Notes: generated from the sequence alone by a model not told the origin. A stretch of DNA of 64,000 bases from Spirilliplanes yamanashiensis (GCF_016863475.1 NZ_BOOY01000018.1:214656-278655), one strand, 5' to 3'. Shown: positions 1 through 11,362, numbered from the stretch's first letter. Numbers and translations: made by a program.

Positions 1-1268
<1,268 letters not shown>

Positions 1269-1296
<28 letters not shown>

Positions 1297-1859
1297 CCCC
1301 CGGCGAGGTGGCGGCGCAGCTCCGCGAACACCGCCGCCAGCCGGTCCACCGTGTAGTGCGCGTTGAGGCCGCTCGGGTTGGGCAGCACCCAGACCGGGCG
1401 GCCGCCGACGGTGTCCGGCTGCGGGCCCATCGCGGCCCGGGGGCGGCCGAACGCGACCCGGTACGCGGTCACGCCCACCACCGCCAGGCAGCCGGGCCGC
1501 CAGTGGGCGACCTTCGCCGCGAGCGCCGCGCCGCCGGCGACGAACTCGGCCGGGGCCAGCTCGTCCGCGCGGGTGGTGGGCCGGGCGACGACGTTGGTGA
1601 TGCCCAGGCCGAGCGCCGGCAGCTCGCCGTCCTGCGACGGGTGCAGCAGCTCGGGCGTGAAGCCGGAGCGGTGCAGGGCGGGCCAGAACCGGTTGCCGGG
1701 GCGGGCGAAGTGGTGGCCGACCGCGGCCGAGTACAGGCTGGGGTTGATGCCGGCGAACAGCACCCGCAGGCCGGGCCCGACGACGTCCGGCAGCAGCCGG
1801 CCGGCGGCGGCCTCCAGCTCGGCGGGGGTCGGCGGGACGAAGCGGCGCGGGGCGGTCAC
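1269..1859 (-). CDS. mug: G/U mismatch-specific uracil-DNA glycosylase (Mug/TDG family)
   Basis: Predicted base-excision repair enzyme, 196 residues, that removes uracil or thymine from G mismatches. The Mug active-site block is clear: GINPS at residues 37-41, then HHFARPGNRFWPAL (about 49-62), and near the C terminus the family loop NPSGLNAH. The GTG start overlaps the stop of the upstream SDR gene as GTGA, which fixes the start and implies translational coupling. The longer in-frame extension upstream is antisense-like low-complexity Arg/Pro sequence and was not used. The 3' end overlaps the convergent UvrA-like gene by 28 bp, so two DNA-repair-type genes meet tail to tail. Confidence 0.88.
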
Positions 1860-2611
1860 AGCGAGCGCAGGTAGCCGCCGTCGACCGGGACGGTGATGCC
1901 CGTCAGGTAGCTCGCCGCCGGGGAGAGCAGGAACGCCGCGACGCGCCCGAACTCGGCCGGATCGCCGAGGCGGCCCAGCGGCACCTGCGCGGCGGCGGCC
2001 CGTCCGGCCTCGGCCGGGTCCGGGGCGGCGGCGAACAGGTCGCGGTTGCGGTCGGTGAGGATGCGCCCGGGCAGCAGGCTGAGGACGCGGACGCCGCGCG
2101 GGGCGTACTCGTCGGCCATGTCCTTGGCGACCCCGGCCAGGCCGGGGCGCAGGCCGTTGGAGATGCCCAGGTCGGGCATGGTGGTGCGGGCCGAGACGGA
2201 CAGCACCAGACCGATGGCGCCGCCGGCCGGCAGTGCGGCGCCGAAGGTGCGGGCGGCGCGGACCGTGCCGAGGAAAACCGTCTCGAACGAGGCGCGCCAC
2301 TGCTCGTCGGAGGCCGCGGCGGCGGTGCCGGTGGGCGGGCCGCCGACGGAGACGAGGGCGCCGTGCACCGCGCCGAAGCGGTCGCGGGCGGTGTCGAGCA
2401 GGCGTTGCGGGGTGTCCGGGTCGGCGAGGTCGGCGGCGAGCCCGGCCGCGTTCGGGCCGAGGGCGGCCACGGCGCGGTCGACGGAGGCGGCGTCGCGCGA
2501 CGAGATCACCACCCGGGCGCCGTCGGCCACGAGGCACTCGGCGGTGGCGTAGCCGAGGCCGCGGGAGGCTCCGGTGAGGACGTACACGCGATCGGTCAGC
2601 CCGAGATCCAC
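1856..2611 (-). CDS. Atypical short-chain dehydrogenase/reductase (SDR)
   Basis: Cytosolic Rossmann-fold protein of 251 residues, the usual SDR length. The N-terminal cofactor motif TGASRGLG is intact (about 13-20) and the C-terminal GITVPVDGGYL tail is typical of FabG-like SDRs. The NNAG position reads SVGGPP, and the catalytic YxxxK is not present: the equivalent helix reads ISNGLRPGLAGVAK, with no Tyr at the catalytic position. A subfamily of SDRs annotated as oxoacyl reductases shares the SN-LR-GL-G-K pattern, so activity and substrate are uncertain. It is the first gene of a two-gene unit with mug. The fold is certain, the reaction is not. Confidence 0.85.
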   Translation of the reverse strand: MDLGLTDRVYVLTGASRGLGYATAECLVADGARVVISSRDAASVDRAVAALGPNAAGLAADLADPDTPQRLLDTARDRFGAVHGALVSVGGPPTGTAAAASDEQWRASFETVFLGTVRAARTFGAALPAGGAIGLVLSVSARTTMPDLGISNGLRPGLAGVAKDMADEYAPRGVRVLSLLPGRILTDRNRDLFAAAPDPAEAGRAAAAQVPLGRLGDPAEFGRVAAFLLSPAASYLTGITVPVDGGYLRSL

Positions 2612-2630
2612 GGCTTTGACCCTAGCGCCG

Positions 2631-4583
2631 TCACGGCTCCGGCGGGTATACCGGCACCGGCACCACGACGGGGCCGTCGTCGGTGGTGAACGGCGGGCCG
2701 GGGCTGTCGGCGACGGCGAACTGGGTGCGGTACAGCTCCGCGTACAGCCCGCCGGTGCGCACCAGCTGCTCGTGCCGGCCGCGCTCGACGATGCGGCCGC
2801 CGTCGAGCACCAGGATCTGGTCGGCCTCGCGGACGGTGGACAGCCGGTGCGCGATGACCAGCGCGGTGCGCCCGCGCAGCGCGACGGCGAGCGCCCGCTG
2901 GACGGCCGCCTCGCTCTCGCTGTCGAGGTGGGCGGTGGCCTCGTCGAGGATGACGATGGACGGGGCCTTGAGCAGCAGCCGGGCGATGGCCAGGCGCTGC
3001 TTCTCGCCGCCGGAGAACCGGTAGCCGCGCTCGCCGACGACCGTGCCGAGCCCGTCGGGCAGCGCCCGGACGAGGTCCTCCACCTGGGCGCCGCGCAGCG
3101 CCGCCCACAGCTCGTCGTCGGTGGCGCCGGGGCGCGCGTACCGCAGGTTCTCCGCGATGGTCTCGTGGAACAGGTGCGCGTCCTGGGTGACGACGCCGAT
3201 GGCGTCGCGCAGCGAGCCGAGGGTGGCGTCGCGCACGTCGACGCCGCCGACGAGCACGCTGCCGTCGGTGACGTCGTAGATGCGCGGGACCAGCATGGAC
3301 GTGGTGGACTTGCCGGCGCCGGACGGGCCGACGAGCGCGACCAGCTGCCCCGGCTCGACGGTGAAGCTGACGCCGCGCAGCACCGGGTCGCCGGGGGTGC
3401 GGTCGAGCGTGACGACGTCCTCCAGCGAGGCCAGCGACACCTCGTCGGCGGCGGGGTAGCGGAAGTGCACGTCGCGGAACTCGAGCCGGGCGGCGCCCGC
3501 GGGCAGGTCGGCGGCGCCGGGCCGCTCGGCGATGCCGGGGCGCAGGTCGAGCACCTCGAAGACGCGGTCGAACGAGACCAGGGCGCTCATCACGTCGACC
3601 CGCACGTTGGACAGCGCGGTGAGCGGTCCGTAGAGCCGGGTGAGCAGCAGCGCGAGGGTGACGACCGTGCCGGCGGTGACGGCGCCGGTGACGGCGAGCC
3701 AGCCGCCGAGCCCGTACGTCAGCGCCTGGGCGAGCGACGCCACGAGCAGCATGGCGACGAAGAACGTGCGCGAGTACATCGCCGACTGCACGCCGATGTC
3801 GCGGACCCGCTCGGCGCGCTCGCCGAAGCGCTGCGCCTCGACCGACGGCCGCCCGAACAGCTTGACCAGCAGCGCGCCGGAGACGCCGAACCGCTCGGTC
3901 ATGGTGGCGTTCATCTTGGCGTCCAGCGCGTACGACTCGCGGGTGATCTCGGCGAGCCGCTTGCCGACCCGGCGGGCCGGGATGATGAACACGGGCAGCA
4001 GGGCCAGCGACAGCGCGGTGATCTGCCAGGACAGCGTGAACATGACGGCCGCGGTGAGCGCGAGCTGGATGACGTTGCTGACCACGCCGGACAGCGTCGA
4101 GGTGAACGCGCGCTGCGCGCCCTGCACGTCGTTGTTGAGCCGGCTGACCAGGGCGCCGGTCTGGGTGCGGGTGAAGAACTGCAGGGGCATGCGCTGGACG
4201 TGGTCGTACACGAGTGTGCGCAGGTCGAGGATGATGCCCTCGCCGATGCGCGCCGAGTACCACCGCTGGGCGAGCGACAGCAGCGCGTCGGCGACGGCGA
4301 GCCCGGCGATGAACAGGGCGATGCGCACCACCGCTCCGGCCGCGTCGGGGCCGCCCCGGGTGATGGTGTTGATGACGTCGCCCGCCAGCACCGGGGTGGC
4401 GACCCCGATGGCCGCGGACACGACGACAGTGACGAGGAAGACGACGATGTCGCGCCGGTACGGCCGGGCGAACGCGAGGATGCGCCGGGTGGTCTCCCGC
4501 CCGACGGTGCGCCCGCGCAGCTTGTCGGCGTCACGGATGGAGCGCAGCATGCCCCAGCTGGCGCCGCCGCCCATCATCGTCAC
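2631..4583 (-). CDS. ABC exporter, fused membrane and ATPase domains
   Basis: Half-transporter of 650 residues with an N-terminal six-helix ABC transmembrane domain (about 40-330) and a C-terminal nucleotide-binding domain. Walker A GPSGAGKST lies near residue 415, the signature FSGGEKQR near 518, Walker B IVILDEATAHLD near 540, and the switch motif IAHRLSTVR follows. All catalytic elements look intact, so it probably works as a homodimer. This is the MsbA/LmrA-like multidrug or lipid exporter class; the substrate cannot be read from the sequence. An insert between the membrane domain and Walker A (about 375-400) is longer than in many homologues. It is transcribed alone and diverges from the secreted DUF4214 gene. 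Confidence 0.92.
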   Translation of the reverse strand: MTMMGGGASWGMLRSIRDADKLRGRTVGRETTRRILAFARPYRRDIVVFLVTVVVSAAIGVATPVLAGDVINTITRGGPDAAGAVVRIALFIAGLAVADALLSLAQRWYSARIGEGIILDLRTLVYDHVQRMPLQFFTRTQTGALVSRLNNDVQGAQRAFTSTLSGVVSNVIQLALTAAVMFTLSWQITALSLALLPVFIIPARRVGKRLAEITRESYALDAKMNATMTERFGVSGALLVKLFGRPSVEAQRFGERAERVRDIGVQSAMYSRTFFVAMLLVASLAQALTYGLGGWLAVTGAVTAGTVVTLALLLTRLYGPLTALSNVRVDVMSALVSFDRVFEVLDLRPGIAERPGAADLPAGAARLEFRDVHFRYPAADEVSLASLEDVVTLDRTPGDPVLRGVSFTVEPGQLVALVGPSGAGKSTTSMLVPRIYDVTDGSVLVGGVDVRDATLGSLRDAIGVVTQDAHLFHETIAENLRYARPGATDDELWAALRGAQVEDLVRALPDGLGTVVGERGYRFSGGEKQRLAIARLLLKAPSIVILDEATAHLDSESEAAVQRALAVALRGRTALVIAHRLSTVREADQILVLDGGRIVERGRHEQLVRTGGLYAELYRTQFAVADSPGPPFTTDDGPVVVPVPVYPPEP

Positions 4584-4761
4584 GCACCCACCCCCCTTGT
4601 CGTCCGGGCCCCGCGGAACCCGGGCCGGTTACCAGTCTCCCTCGCCGGTACGACACCATCCGCGACCGCGGCTACCGACACGTAGCGCATGCAGGGCGAC
4701 ACAGAGCGTTCAGGTCGGGCGGCGCGCCGACCGGTGTGCGCCGGTGGCCCGTTCGGCCTCC

Positions 4762-4771
4762 CCTGATCAGG
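4762..4771. promoter_or_regulatory. Perfect 10-bp palindrome in divergent promoter region
   Basis: CCTGATCAGG is a perfect palindrome in the roughly 300-bp region between the divergent ABC exporter and DUF4214 genes. A second GATCA half follows directly. It could be an operator, but a 10-bp palindrome can occur by chance. The rest of this intergenic stretch holds no recognisable gene. Confidence 0.25.
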
Positions 4772-4879
4772 ATCATCCAGCGCGGCGTTATTGCCGGGTA
4801 TTGCGCTGATGTTTCCGATGCATCCTGTTGCCTACGCTCGTCGGAGCCCCTCCCCCGTGAAGAAAGAGGGTTCCGCCTC

Positions 4880-5731
4880 ATGCGTCGCACAGCCATCGCC
4901 GCCGCGGTCGCCGCCCTGGTGACGGGCGCCGGACTGACGACGGGCACGCCGGCCCAGGCCTACGACGGCCGGGCCGTCTCGCCCCAGGGCGAGCTGCGCT
5001 CGATCTACCTGCACGCGCTCGACCGGCAGCCGCACCGGGCCGCCCGCGACGCCTTCCTCCCGCCCGCCGCGCGCGACTGCCGGGCCGGGGTGCTGCGGTT
5101 CAGCTTCGACGTCCTCACCAGCCCGGCGGTCGCCCGGCACCTGCCCACCGCCGGCCGCCGGACGAGCGCGCTCTACCTGTCGCTGCTCGACCGCGCGCCG
5201 GACACGAGCGGGTGGGCCGCCCACACGGCCATGAGCAAGGCCGCCGGCCTGGAGCGCGCCACCGTCGACGTCATGATGTCGGCCGAGTACCGCAACCGGC
5301 TCACCCGGCTCTGCGCCGGGCTGCCGTCCGGCCACGCCGCCGTGTACTCCCCCGACGAGATCGCCGGCGTCGTGCAGACCCTGCTGCTCAGCACGACCGT
5401 CGCGCCCGCCACGTGCGCCGTCACCGGCGTCGTCGGCCGGATGCGCGCGCACCGCGGCCGGGCGGGGCTGGCGTCCGTCGCCGCCTACTCCGGACAGCTC
5501 GCCACGGCGGCCGTCGGCACCAACCCCACCTGCCGGTTCGCCCAGCAGATCGCCCTGGGCGCGGCGTGGGCGGCGAGCATCGCCGCCACCGGCCACCCCG
5601 TCTACATCGGCCAGAGCCTGGTGACCACGACGGCCGCGACCACGCGCACGGCCCACTACACGTTCACCATCGGCCGGGACCCGGCCGGGGTCCGGACGTT
5701 CACCGGCAGCGTCACGGCCCCGAAGGCGTGA
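4880..5731 (+). CDS. Secreted DUF4214-domain protein
   Basis: Predicted exported protein of 283 residues. The chosen ATG has an AAGAAAGAGGG Shine-Dalgarno region just upstream and opens a classic Sec signal peptide: MRRT, a hydrophobic core, and a likely cleavage after PAQA. Longer in-frame starts would bury this signal. The mature part carries two DUF4214-like repeats (IYLHALDRQPHRAARDAF and LYLSLLDRAPDTSGW), the phycobilisome-linker-like module found in many secreted actinobacterial proteins. Four or more cysteines in the mature part suggest disulfides. Function is unknown; DUF4214 often accompanies secreted enzymes or adhesins. It ends 20 bp before the convergent crotonase gene. Confidence 0.8.
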   Translation: MRRTAIAAAVAALVTGAGLTTGTPAQAYDGRAVSPQGELRSIYLHALDRQPHRAARDAFLPPAARDCRAGVLRFSFDVLTSPAVARHLPTAGRRTSALYLSLLDRAPDTSGWAAHTAMSKAAGLERATVDVMMSAEYRNRLTRLCAGLPSGHAAVYSPDEIAGVVQTLLLSTTVAPATCAVTGVVGRMRAHRGRAGLASVAAYSGQLATAAVGTNPTCRFAQQIALGAAWAASIAATGHPVYIGQSLVTTTAATTRTAHYTFTIGRDPAGVRTFTGSVTAPKA

Positions 5732-5751
5732 AGCGGTCCGGCCGCGGCGGG

Positions 5752-6516
5752 CTACTCGCCGCGGCCGGCCAGGTCGGCGAGGCGGCGGGTCTGCGCCTCG
5801 CGCTCGGCGCGGTCCTGGTCCGCATAGGAACGGCCGGCCGCCGCGGCCAGCAGTCCCTTGATCTCGGTCACGGCGCCCCGGTCGGCGGCGAGCACCGCGG
5901 AGACCAGGTCGTCCGTCGCCCCGGCCAGCTCGGCGGCGGGCACCACCGCGTTGGCCAGCCCCATCGCCGCGGCCTCGGCGGCGCCGACGCGGCGGCCGGT
6001 GAGGCACAGCTCCAGGGCCCGGGAGTAGCCGACCAGCTCGACGAGGCGCTTCGTGCCGCCGAGGTCGGGCACCAGGCCGAGGGTCACCTCGGCCATGGAC
6101 AGCCGCGCGTCGTCGGCGAGCACCCGCAGGTCGCAGGCGAGGGCCAGCTGGAAGCCGGCGCCGATCGCGTGGCCCTGCACGGCCGCCACCGTCACCAGGT
6201 GCGGCGCGCGCAGCCAGGTGAACGCGGACTGGAAGCCGGCGATGCGCTCGGCGCACTCCTGCGGCGGCAGCTGCGCCAGCGCGCCCAATGAGGAATCGTC
6301 GTCACCGCGCGCGATCGACAGATCGAGTCCCGCCGAAAAGGCGCGTCCTTCCGCCCGGACAATGACGACGCGAACATCGCCCGGCAATTCACGGGATATC
6401 GTTGTGAGAGCCGCCCACATGGCGGGTGTCTGGGCATTCAGTACGTCGGGCCGGCACAACGTCACCGTCGCGACCGGCCCCTCACGTGTGAGCCGCACGC
6501 CGTCGGTCGAGTTCAC
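5752..6516 (-). CDS. Enoyl-CoA hydratase/isomerase family protein
   Basis: Crotonase-fold protein of 254 residues. The oxyanion-hole segments are visible (FSAGLDLS around 60 and GHAIGAGFQLALACD around 115-130). Of the two hydratase glutamates, the second is kept (MAEVTLGLVPDLGGT), but the first (GGGCEL in true hydratases) is a Gln here (GAGFQL). That pattern fits enoyl-CoA isomerases or other crotonases better than a hydratase, so substrate and reaction are open. It lies downstream of a small HTH gene and an ABC-F gene on the same strand, a neighbourhood also seen in other actinomycetes as far as can be recalled. The first 120 codons near the start have lower GC than the rest. Confidence 0.87.
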   Translation of the reverse strand: MNSTDGVRLTREGPVATVTLCRPDVLNAQTPAMWAALTTISRELPGDVRVVIVRAEGRAFSAGLDLSIARGDDDSSLGALAQLPPQECAERIAGFQSAFTWLRAPHLVTVAAVQGHAIGAGFQLALACDLRVLADDARLSMAEVTLGLVPDLGGTKRLVELVGYSRALELCLTGRRVGAAEAAAMGLANAVVPAAELAGATDDLVSAVLAADRGAVTEIKGLLAAAAGRSYADQDRAEREAQTRRLADLAGRGE

Positions 6517-6565
6517 CCGCGGACCCCCGACAGCAGGTCAGAGCGGGTGCCCGGGTTCGGGCTGG

Positions 6566-6793
6566 TCACGCCTTCTTACGCCGGCGGGCGCCGCCGCGCT
6601 GGCGGAGCTGGACGCCGGACTCGGTGAGTACGCGGTGGACGAATCCGTAGGAACGGCCGGTCGACGCGGCGAGCGCGCGAATGCTCTCGCCGCCCGTGTA
6701 CCGCTTGACCAGATCCTTGGCGAGGGTCTGACGCTCCGCCCCGATGATTCGGCGACCCTTCTCAGTGCTGGTGGCTGTGCCGGTGGCTGCCAT
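6566..6793 (-). CDS. Small helix-turn-helix protein, actinobacterial conserved
   Basis: Basic 75-residue protein. The centre (about 25-60) reads as a helix-turn-helix: LAKDLVKRYTGGESIRALA, then STGRSYGFVHRVL, ending in a basic tail RQRGGARRRKKA. The resolvase/Hin-like HTH pattern with SIRALAxxTGRSYGxVHRxL is strongly conserved in actinobacteria. It is likely a nucleoid- or DNA-binding protein; no target is known from the sequence. The ATG is preceded by GTGAGGAATCAAC, an acceptable Shine-Dalgarno. It probably reads on into the crotonase gene about 50 bp downstream. It has no effector or oligomerisation domain. Confidence 0.85.
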   Translation of the reverse strand: MAATGTATSTEKGRRIIGAERQTLAKDLVKRYTGGESIRALAASTGRSYGFVHRVLTESGVQLRQRGGARRRKKA

Positions 6794-7201
6794 GTTGATT
6801 CCTCACGTCCCAGACTGTGCGGTTCGATACGGTCCCAACCATTAGACCGCCTCGAACGATCATGCGCCAGGGATCAGCACCACGCCAACCGCCGTTCGGC
6901 ACACTGTCGGGTACCCGACGCGTCGACCGGCGTCGATGGAGTGCGGGCGGGTGCGCGGCCCCGTACGCCGCGGGTGTGACCACCGATCGGGTGCCGTCGA
7001 CACGGTCGTGACCAGGGCAGATGCGCCCGGTTCAGCCGCCGGCGCCGATGCGGCGCCCCGCTCGGGCGCCCGCCCGGCGCGATCCGCGGGGCGGGCGGCG
7101 GTGGTCCGAACGGGCCGAGATCGTCGCACCCTTTGTGCGAGCGGGTATTGACAATGGACTAAACCGATGACCGGCCGACGGCAATCGCATGAATTGCCAA
7201 T
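6794..7201. other. Intergenic region with inverted repeats, no gene seen
   Basis: This 408-bp gap lies between the small HTH gene and the upstream ABC-F gene, both on the minus strand. It holds a perfect 14-bp palindrome (6906-6919), an inverted repeat TCGCAC-N5-GTGCGA (7124-7140), and GGCAAT-N7-ATTGCC directly beyond the ABC-F stop (7180-7198), which may weakly terminate ABC-F transcription. No open frame here has a convincing start, ribosome site and codon bias. Confidence 0.5.
6906..6919. promoter_or_regulatory. Perfect 14-bp palindrome, candidate operator
   Basis: GTCGGGTACCCGAC is its own reverse complement. It lies about 115 bp upstream of the small HTH gene, where a dimeric regulator could bind. 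Autoregulation by the HTH protein is one possibility, but nothing in the sequence proves it. Confidence 0.35.
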
Positions 7202-8806
<1,605 letters not shown>

Positions 8807-9022
8807 GGGAGAAGGTCTCGCTCTCGGGTCTCGAAGGCTGGCTCAGGGCACGCGAACACGCCGGCCTGGAAGAACGAGGTCGGCGCGGGGCGGGTCAGCC
8901 TTCGCAGAGCAGCACGGCGACCAGTCTACCGGGCCCCCGCTGCGACCTCCCAACCGATTACGCGCGACGATGACGGGGTAGTTCGCCACCAGCTACGACC
9001 ACCGTGACCCCTGGGGACTGCC

Positions 9023-9958
9023 ATGGAGCTGAACGACAGAGCCGAGATCGACACCAGTCAGATCGAGGACCGGCGCGGCTCCGGCGGGGGCGGCGGCGGA
9101 GGAGGCATGGGCATCCCGCTGCCCGGCGGCGGGGGCGGCCGCGGCGGCGTCCTCTCGCTGATCATCGGCGTGGTGGTGCTGCTGCTCGGCGGCGGCACCT
9201 ACGGCGCCACCCAGCTGGGCGGCGGCGGCGAGGAGACCGCCGACAACACCACCATCGAGCAGCAGTGCTCGACGCAGAACGCCGAGCGGCTGGAGCAGCT
9301 GGACTGCCGCAACGCCCTCTACGTCAACTCGATCCAGGACTGGTGGGCGGACGCCCTGCCGCAGAACTTCGACAAGACGTACCAGCCGGCGGACACCGTG
9401 TTCTTCTCGCAGCGGGTCAGCACCGGCTGCGGCGCCGCCGACTCGGGCGTCGGGCCGTTCTACTGCCCCGCCGACCGCAAGGTCTTCATCGACCTGACCT
9501 TCTACCAGCAGCTCGCGCAGCAGCTGGGTGCGCCGGGCGAGTTCGCCCAGCCCTACGTGCTGGCCCACGAGTACGGCCACCACGTGCAGACGCTGCTCGG
9601 CACCGAGGCGCAGATGCGCCGCCAGCAGCAGCGCGACCCGGGCGGCGCCAACGAGCTGTCGGTGCGCCTGGAACTGCAGGCCGACTGCTACGCGGGCGCC
9701 TGGGCGAAGAACGCCGTGAGCACCGACACCAAGAGCGGCGTGCAGATCTTCACCAGCATCACCGACGCCGACATCCAGGAGGGCCTGCAGACCGCCGGCA
9801 AGATCGGCGACGACTCGCTGCAGCAGCGCGGCGGCGGCACCGTCAACCCGGCCGAGTTCACCCACGGCACGTCGGCGCAGCGGCAGAAGTGGTTCCGCAC
9901 CGGCTACGACGGCGGCGACCCGAAGCGCTGCAACACCTTCGAGGTGGCGAACCTCTAG
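9023..9958 (+). CDS. Membrane-anchored neutral zinc metallopeptidase (YpfJ family)
   Basis: Protein of 311 residues with a short, glycine-rich cytoplasmic N terminus (residues about 20-45), one membrane helix (about 48-72, VLSLIIGVVVLLLGGGTYG) and an extracellular catalytic domain. The zincin motif HEYGHH (about 190) is followed by a Glu-containing segment (LELQADCYAGAWA) that supplies the third ligand, as in the YpfJ/zinc_peptidase family. Paired cysteines in the exported domain suggest disulfides. The ATG is preceded by GGGGACTGCC. Its TAG stop shares the tetranucleotide CTAG with the stop of the convergent acVLRF1 gene. Physiological substrate unknown. Confidence 0.88.
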   Translation: MELNDRAEIDTSQIEDRRGSGGGGGGGGMGIPLPGGGGGRGGVLSLIIGVVVLLLGGGTYGATQLGGGGEETADNTTIEQQCSTQNAERLEQLDCRNALYVNSIQDWWADALPQNFDKTYQPADTVFFSQRVSTGCGAADSGVGPFYCPADRKVFIDLTFYQQLAQQLGAPGEFAQPYVLAHEYGHHVQTLLGTEAQMRRQQQRDPGGANELSVRLELQADCYAGAWAKNAVSTDTKSGVQIFTSITDADIQEGLQTAGKIGDDSLQQRGGGTVNPAEFTHGTSAQRQKWFRTGYDGGDPKRCNTFEVANL

Positions 9959-10602
9959 GGGTCACGCACCAGGATCCGGACCGCGCGGGCCAGCCGCACG
10001 GCGTCGACGAGCACCGCGTGCCGGGGCTCGGGCACGTCGAGCAGCCGGCCCGCGCGCAGCTCCGCCACCGGCGCGAGCGACCGCTCGGCGAGGATCGCGT
10101 CGACGGCCTGCCGGTCCCCGCCGGCCACCACCGCGGCCAGCGCGCCCACCTCGGGCAGCAGCAGCCGGGCGACGATGCCCGCGCCGTCGGCCGCGGCGGC
10201 CTTCGCCTGGTTGTCCCGGCGGCGCGCGAAGCGCTGCTGCGACCACCCTCCCGCGGCGGTGCGGCCCTGCACGTAGTGGGTGTCGACCTTGTGGCTGACC
10301 AGCTCCCGGCCGGCGGCCACGCCGACCGCCACCGCGCCCTTGCGGGCCAGCAGCAGCCCGATCCGCCGCGGCGCGGCGGCCGCGGCGAGGAAACCGTCCA
10401 GGTCGCCGGCCGGCTCCGCGCCGGGCGGGCGGGTCAGCTCCGCGGTGGCGCCGTCGGGCGCGGCCAGCTCCAGGCCGTCGGCGGTCACCCGCCCCGCGGG
10501 TACGCCGTGCCGCTCCGCGAAGCCCGTCACCCAGCGGGGCAGCCGTTCGGGATCGACGTCCACCCATCTGCCGCCGCCCGCGGCGGGTCTGCTCACCACC
10601 AC
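9955..10602 (-). CDS. acVLRF1-family peptidyl-tRNA hydrolase/release factor
   Basis: Actinobacterial Vms1-like release factor of about 215 residues, from the eRF1-like superfamily that cleaves peptidyl-tRNA on obstructed large ribosomal subunits. The diagnostic loop GGWSQQRFARRRDNQ (about 118-132) carries the catalytic-type Gln and the following basic cluster; SHKVDTHYVQGR precedes it. The eRF1-like alpha/beta fold continues to the C terminus. The start is uncertain: three consecutive GTG codons (10602, 10599, 10596) begin the conserved part, while an ATG at 10638 would overlap the divergent methyltransferase ATG as CATG. It probably acts in ribosome-associated quality control by analogy with Vms1. 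The stop is shared as CTAG with the metallopeptidase. Confidence 0.82.
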   Translation of the reverse strand: MVVSRPAAGGGRWVDVDPERLPRWVTGFAERHGVPAGRVTADGLELAAPDGATAELTRPPGAEPAGDLDGFLAAAAAPRRIGLLLARKGAVAVGVAAGRELVSHKVDTHYVQGRTAAGGWSQQRFARRRDNQAKAAAADGAGIVARLLLPEVGALAAVVAGGDRQAVDAILAERSLAPVAELRAGRLLDVPEPRHAVLVDAVRLARAVRILVRDP

Positions 10603-10636
10603 ACGACCGTACCGATCCGGGGGTAGGTTCACGCTC

Positions 10637-11362
10637 ATGACCTTCGACGAGCTGTCGGACTGGCCGGCCGAGTCCCTGCTGATCGCCGCCGGGGTCGGCC
10701 CCGGCACCCGGGTGCTGGACGTCGGCGGCGACGCCGCGGCGGGGCCGGGAGCCGTGGCCGGGCTGGCCGCGGACCGGGGCGCCCGGGTCACCGCCGCCGG
10801 ACCCGCCGCGGGACCCGGCGCGGCGCTGCCGTACCCAAACGAGACGTTCGACGCGGCGGTGGCCAACTTCGCCGTCCACCGGGCGGCCTGCCCCGCGTCG
10901 GCCGTGCGCGAGCTGCGCCGGGTGGTGCGGCCCGGCGGCCGGGTCGCGGTGACGGCGTGGTCCCCGGCCGGCCCGCCGCTGCGCGGGCTGTGGGCGGGCG
11001 TGCTGGCCGCCGCCGGCGTCACCGCCGGCGGGGTGGTCCCGGCCGGCGACGTCGCCCGCGCCGCCGGCGACCTGGCCGGCCTGCTGCGCGACGCCGGGCT
11101 CGACGACGCCCGGTGCGACACCCTGACCTGGACGCACCGCGCCGACCCCGCGGCGTGCTGGGCCGGCCTCGCGGCGACCGGGCCGGCCGGGCGGGACCCG
11201 GCCGCGGTGCGCCGCGCGTACGACGAGGCGGTCCGCCCGCACCTGGACGGCGACGGGATGCTGGCGCTGCCCGCGTCCGCCCTGCTCGGCTCCGGGCACA
11301 CCCCCGCCCCGCACGTGTCCGGCGCGGCCGTGGTCGCAGCGACGGCGGTGTCGGCCCGATGA
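10637..11362 (+). CDS. Class I SAM-dependent methyltransferase-like protein
   Basis: Protein of 241 residues with a Rossmann methyltransferase fold. Motif I is VLDVGGDAAAGPG (about 25), weaker than the usual GxGxG. The segment PYPNETFDAAVANFAVHR is the classic motif IV region (FDxV), and ELRRVVRPGGRVAVTAWSP is motif VI. This is the UbiE/COQ5-like Methyltransf_11 layout. The acceptor is unknown. The start codon is adjacent to or overlaps the acVLRF1 5' end, so the two genes diverge from a very small shared region. The stop overlaps the next gene's ATG as ATGA, so it is coupled to the VOC gene. Confidence 0.78.
   Translation: MTFDELSDWPAESLLIAAGVGPGTRVLDVGGDAAAGPGAVAGLAADRGARVTAAGPAAGPGAALPYPNETFDAAVANFAVHRAACPASAVRELRRVVRPGGRVAVTAWSPAGPPLRGLWAGVLAAAGVTAGGVVPAGDVARAAGDLAGLLRDAGLDDARCDTLTWTHRADPAACWAGLAATGPAGRDPAAVRRAYDEAVRPHLDGDGMLALPASALLGSGHTPAPHVSGAAVVAATAVSAR

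Noticed and set aside
4700..4880. Promoter of the DUF4214 gene (TTGCGC, TACGCT)
   Set aside because: The hexamers are 26 bp apart, too far for a standard sigma-70-type promoter, so no promoter was annotated.
7148..7176. TTGACA as a possible plus-strand promoter -35
   Set aside because: No -10 element at 16-18 bp spacing and no gene follows in that direction; both neighbours are on the minus strand.
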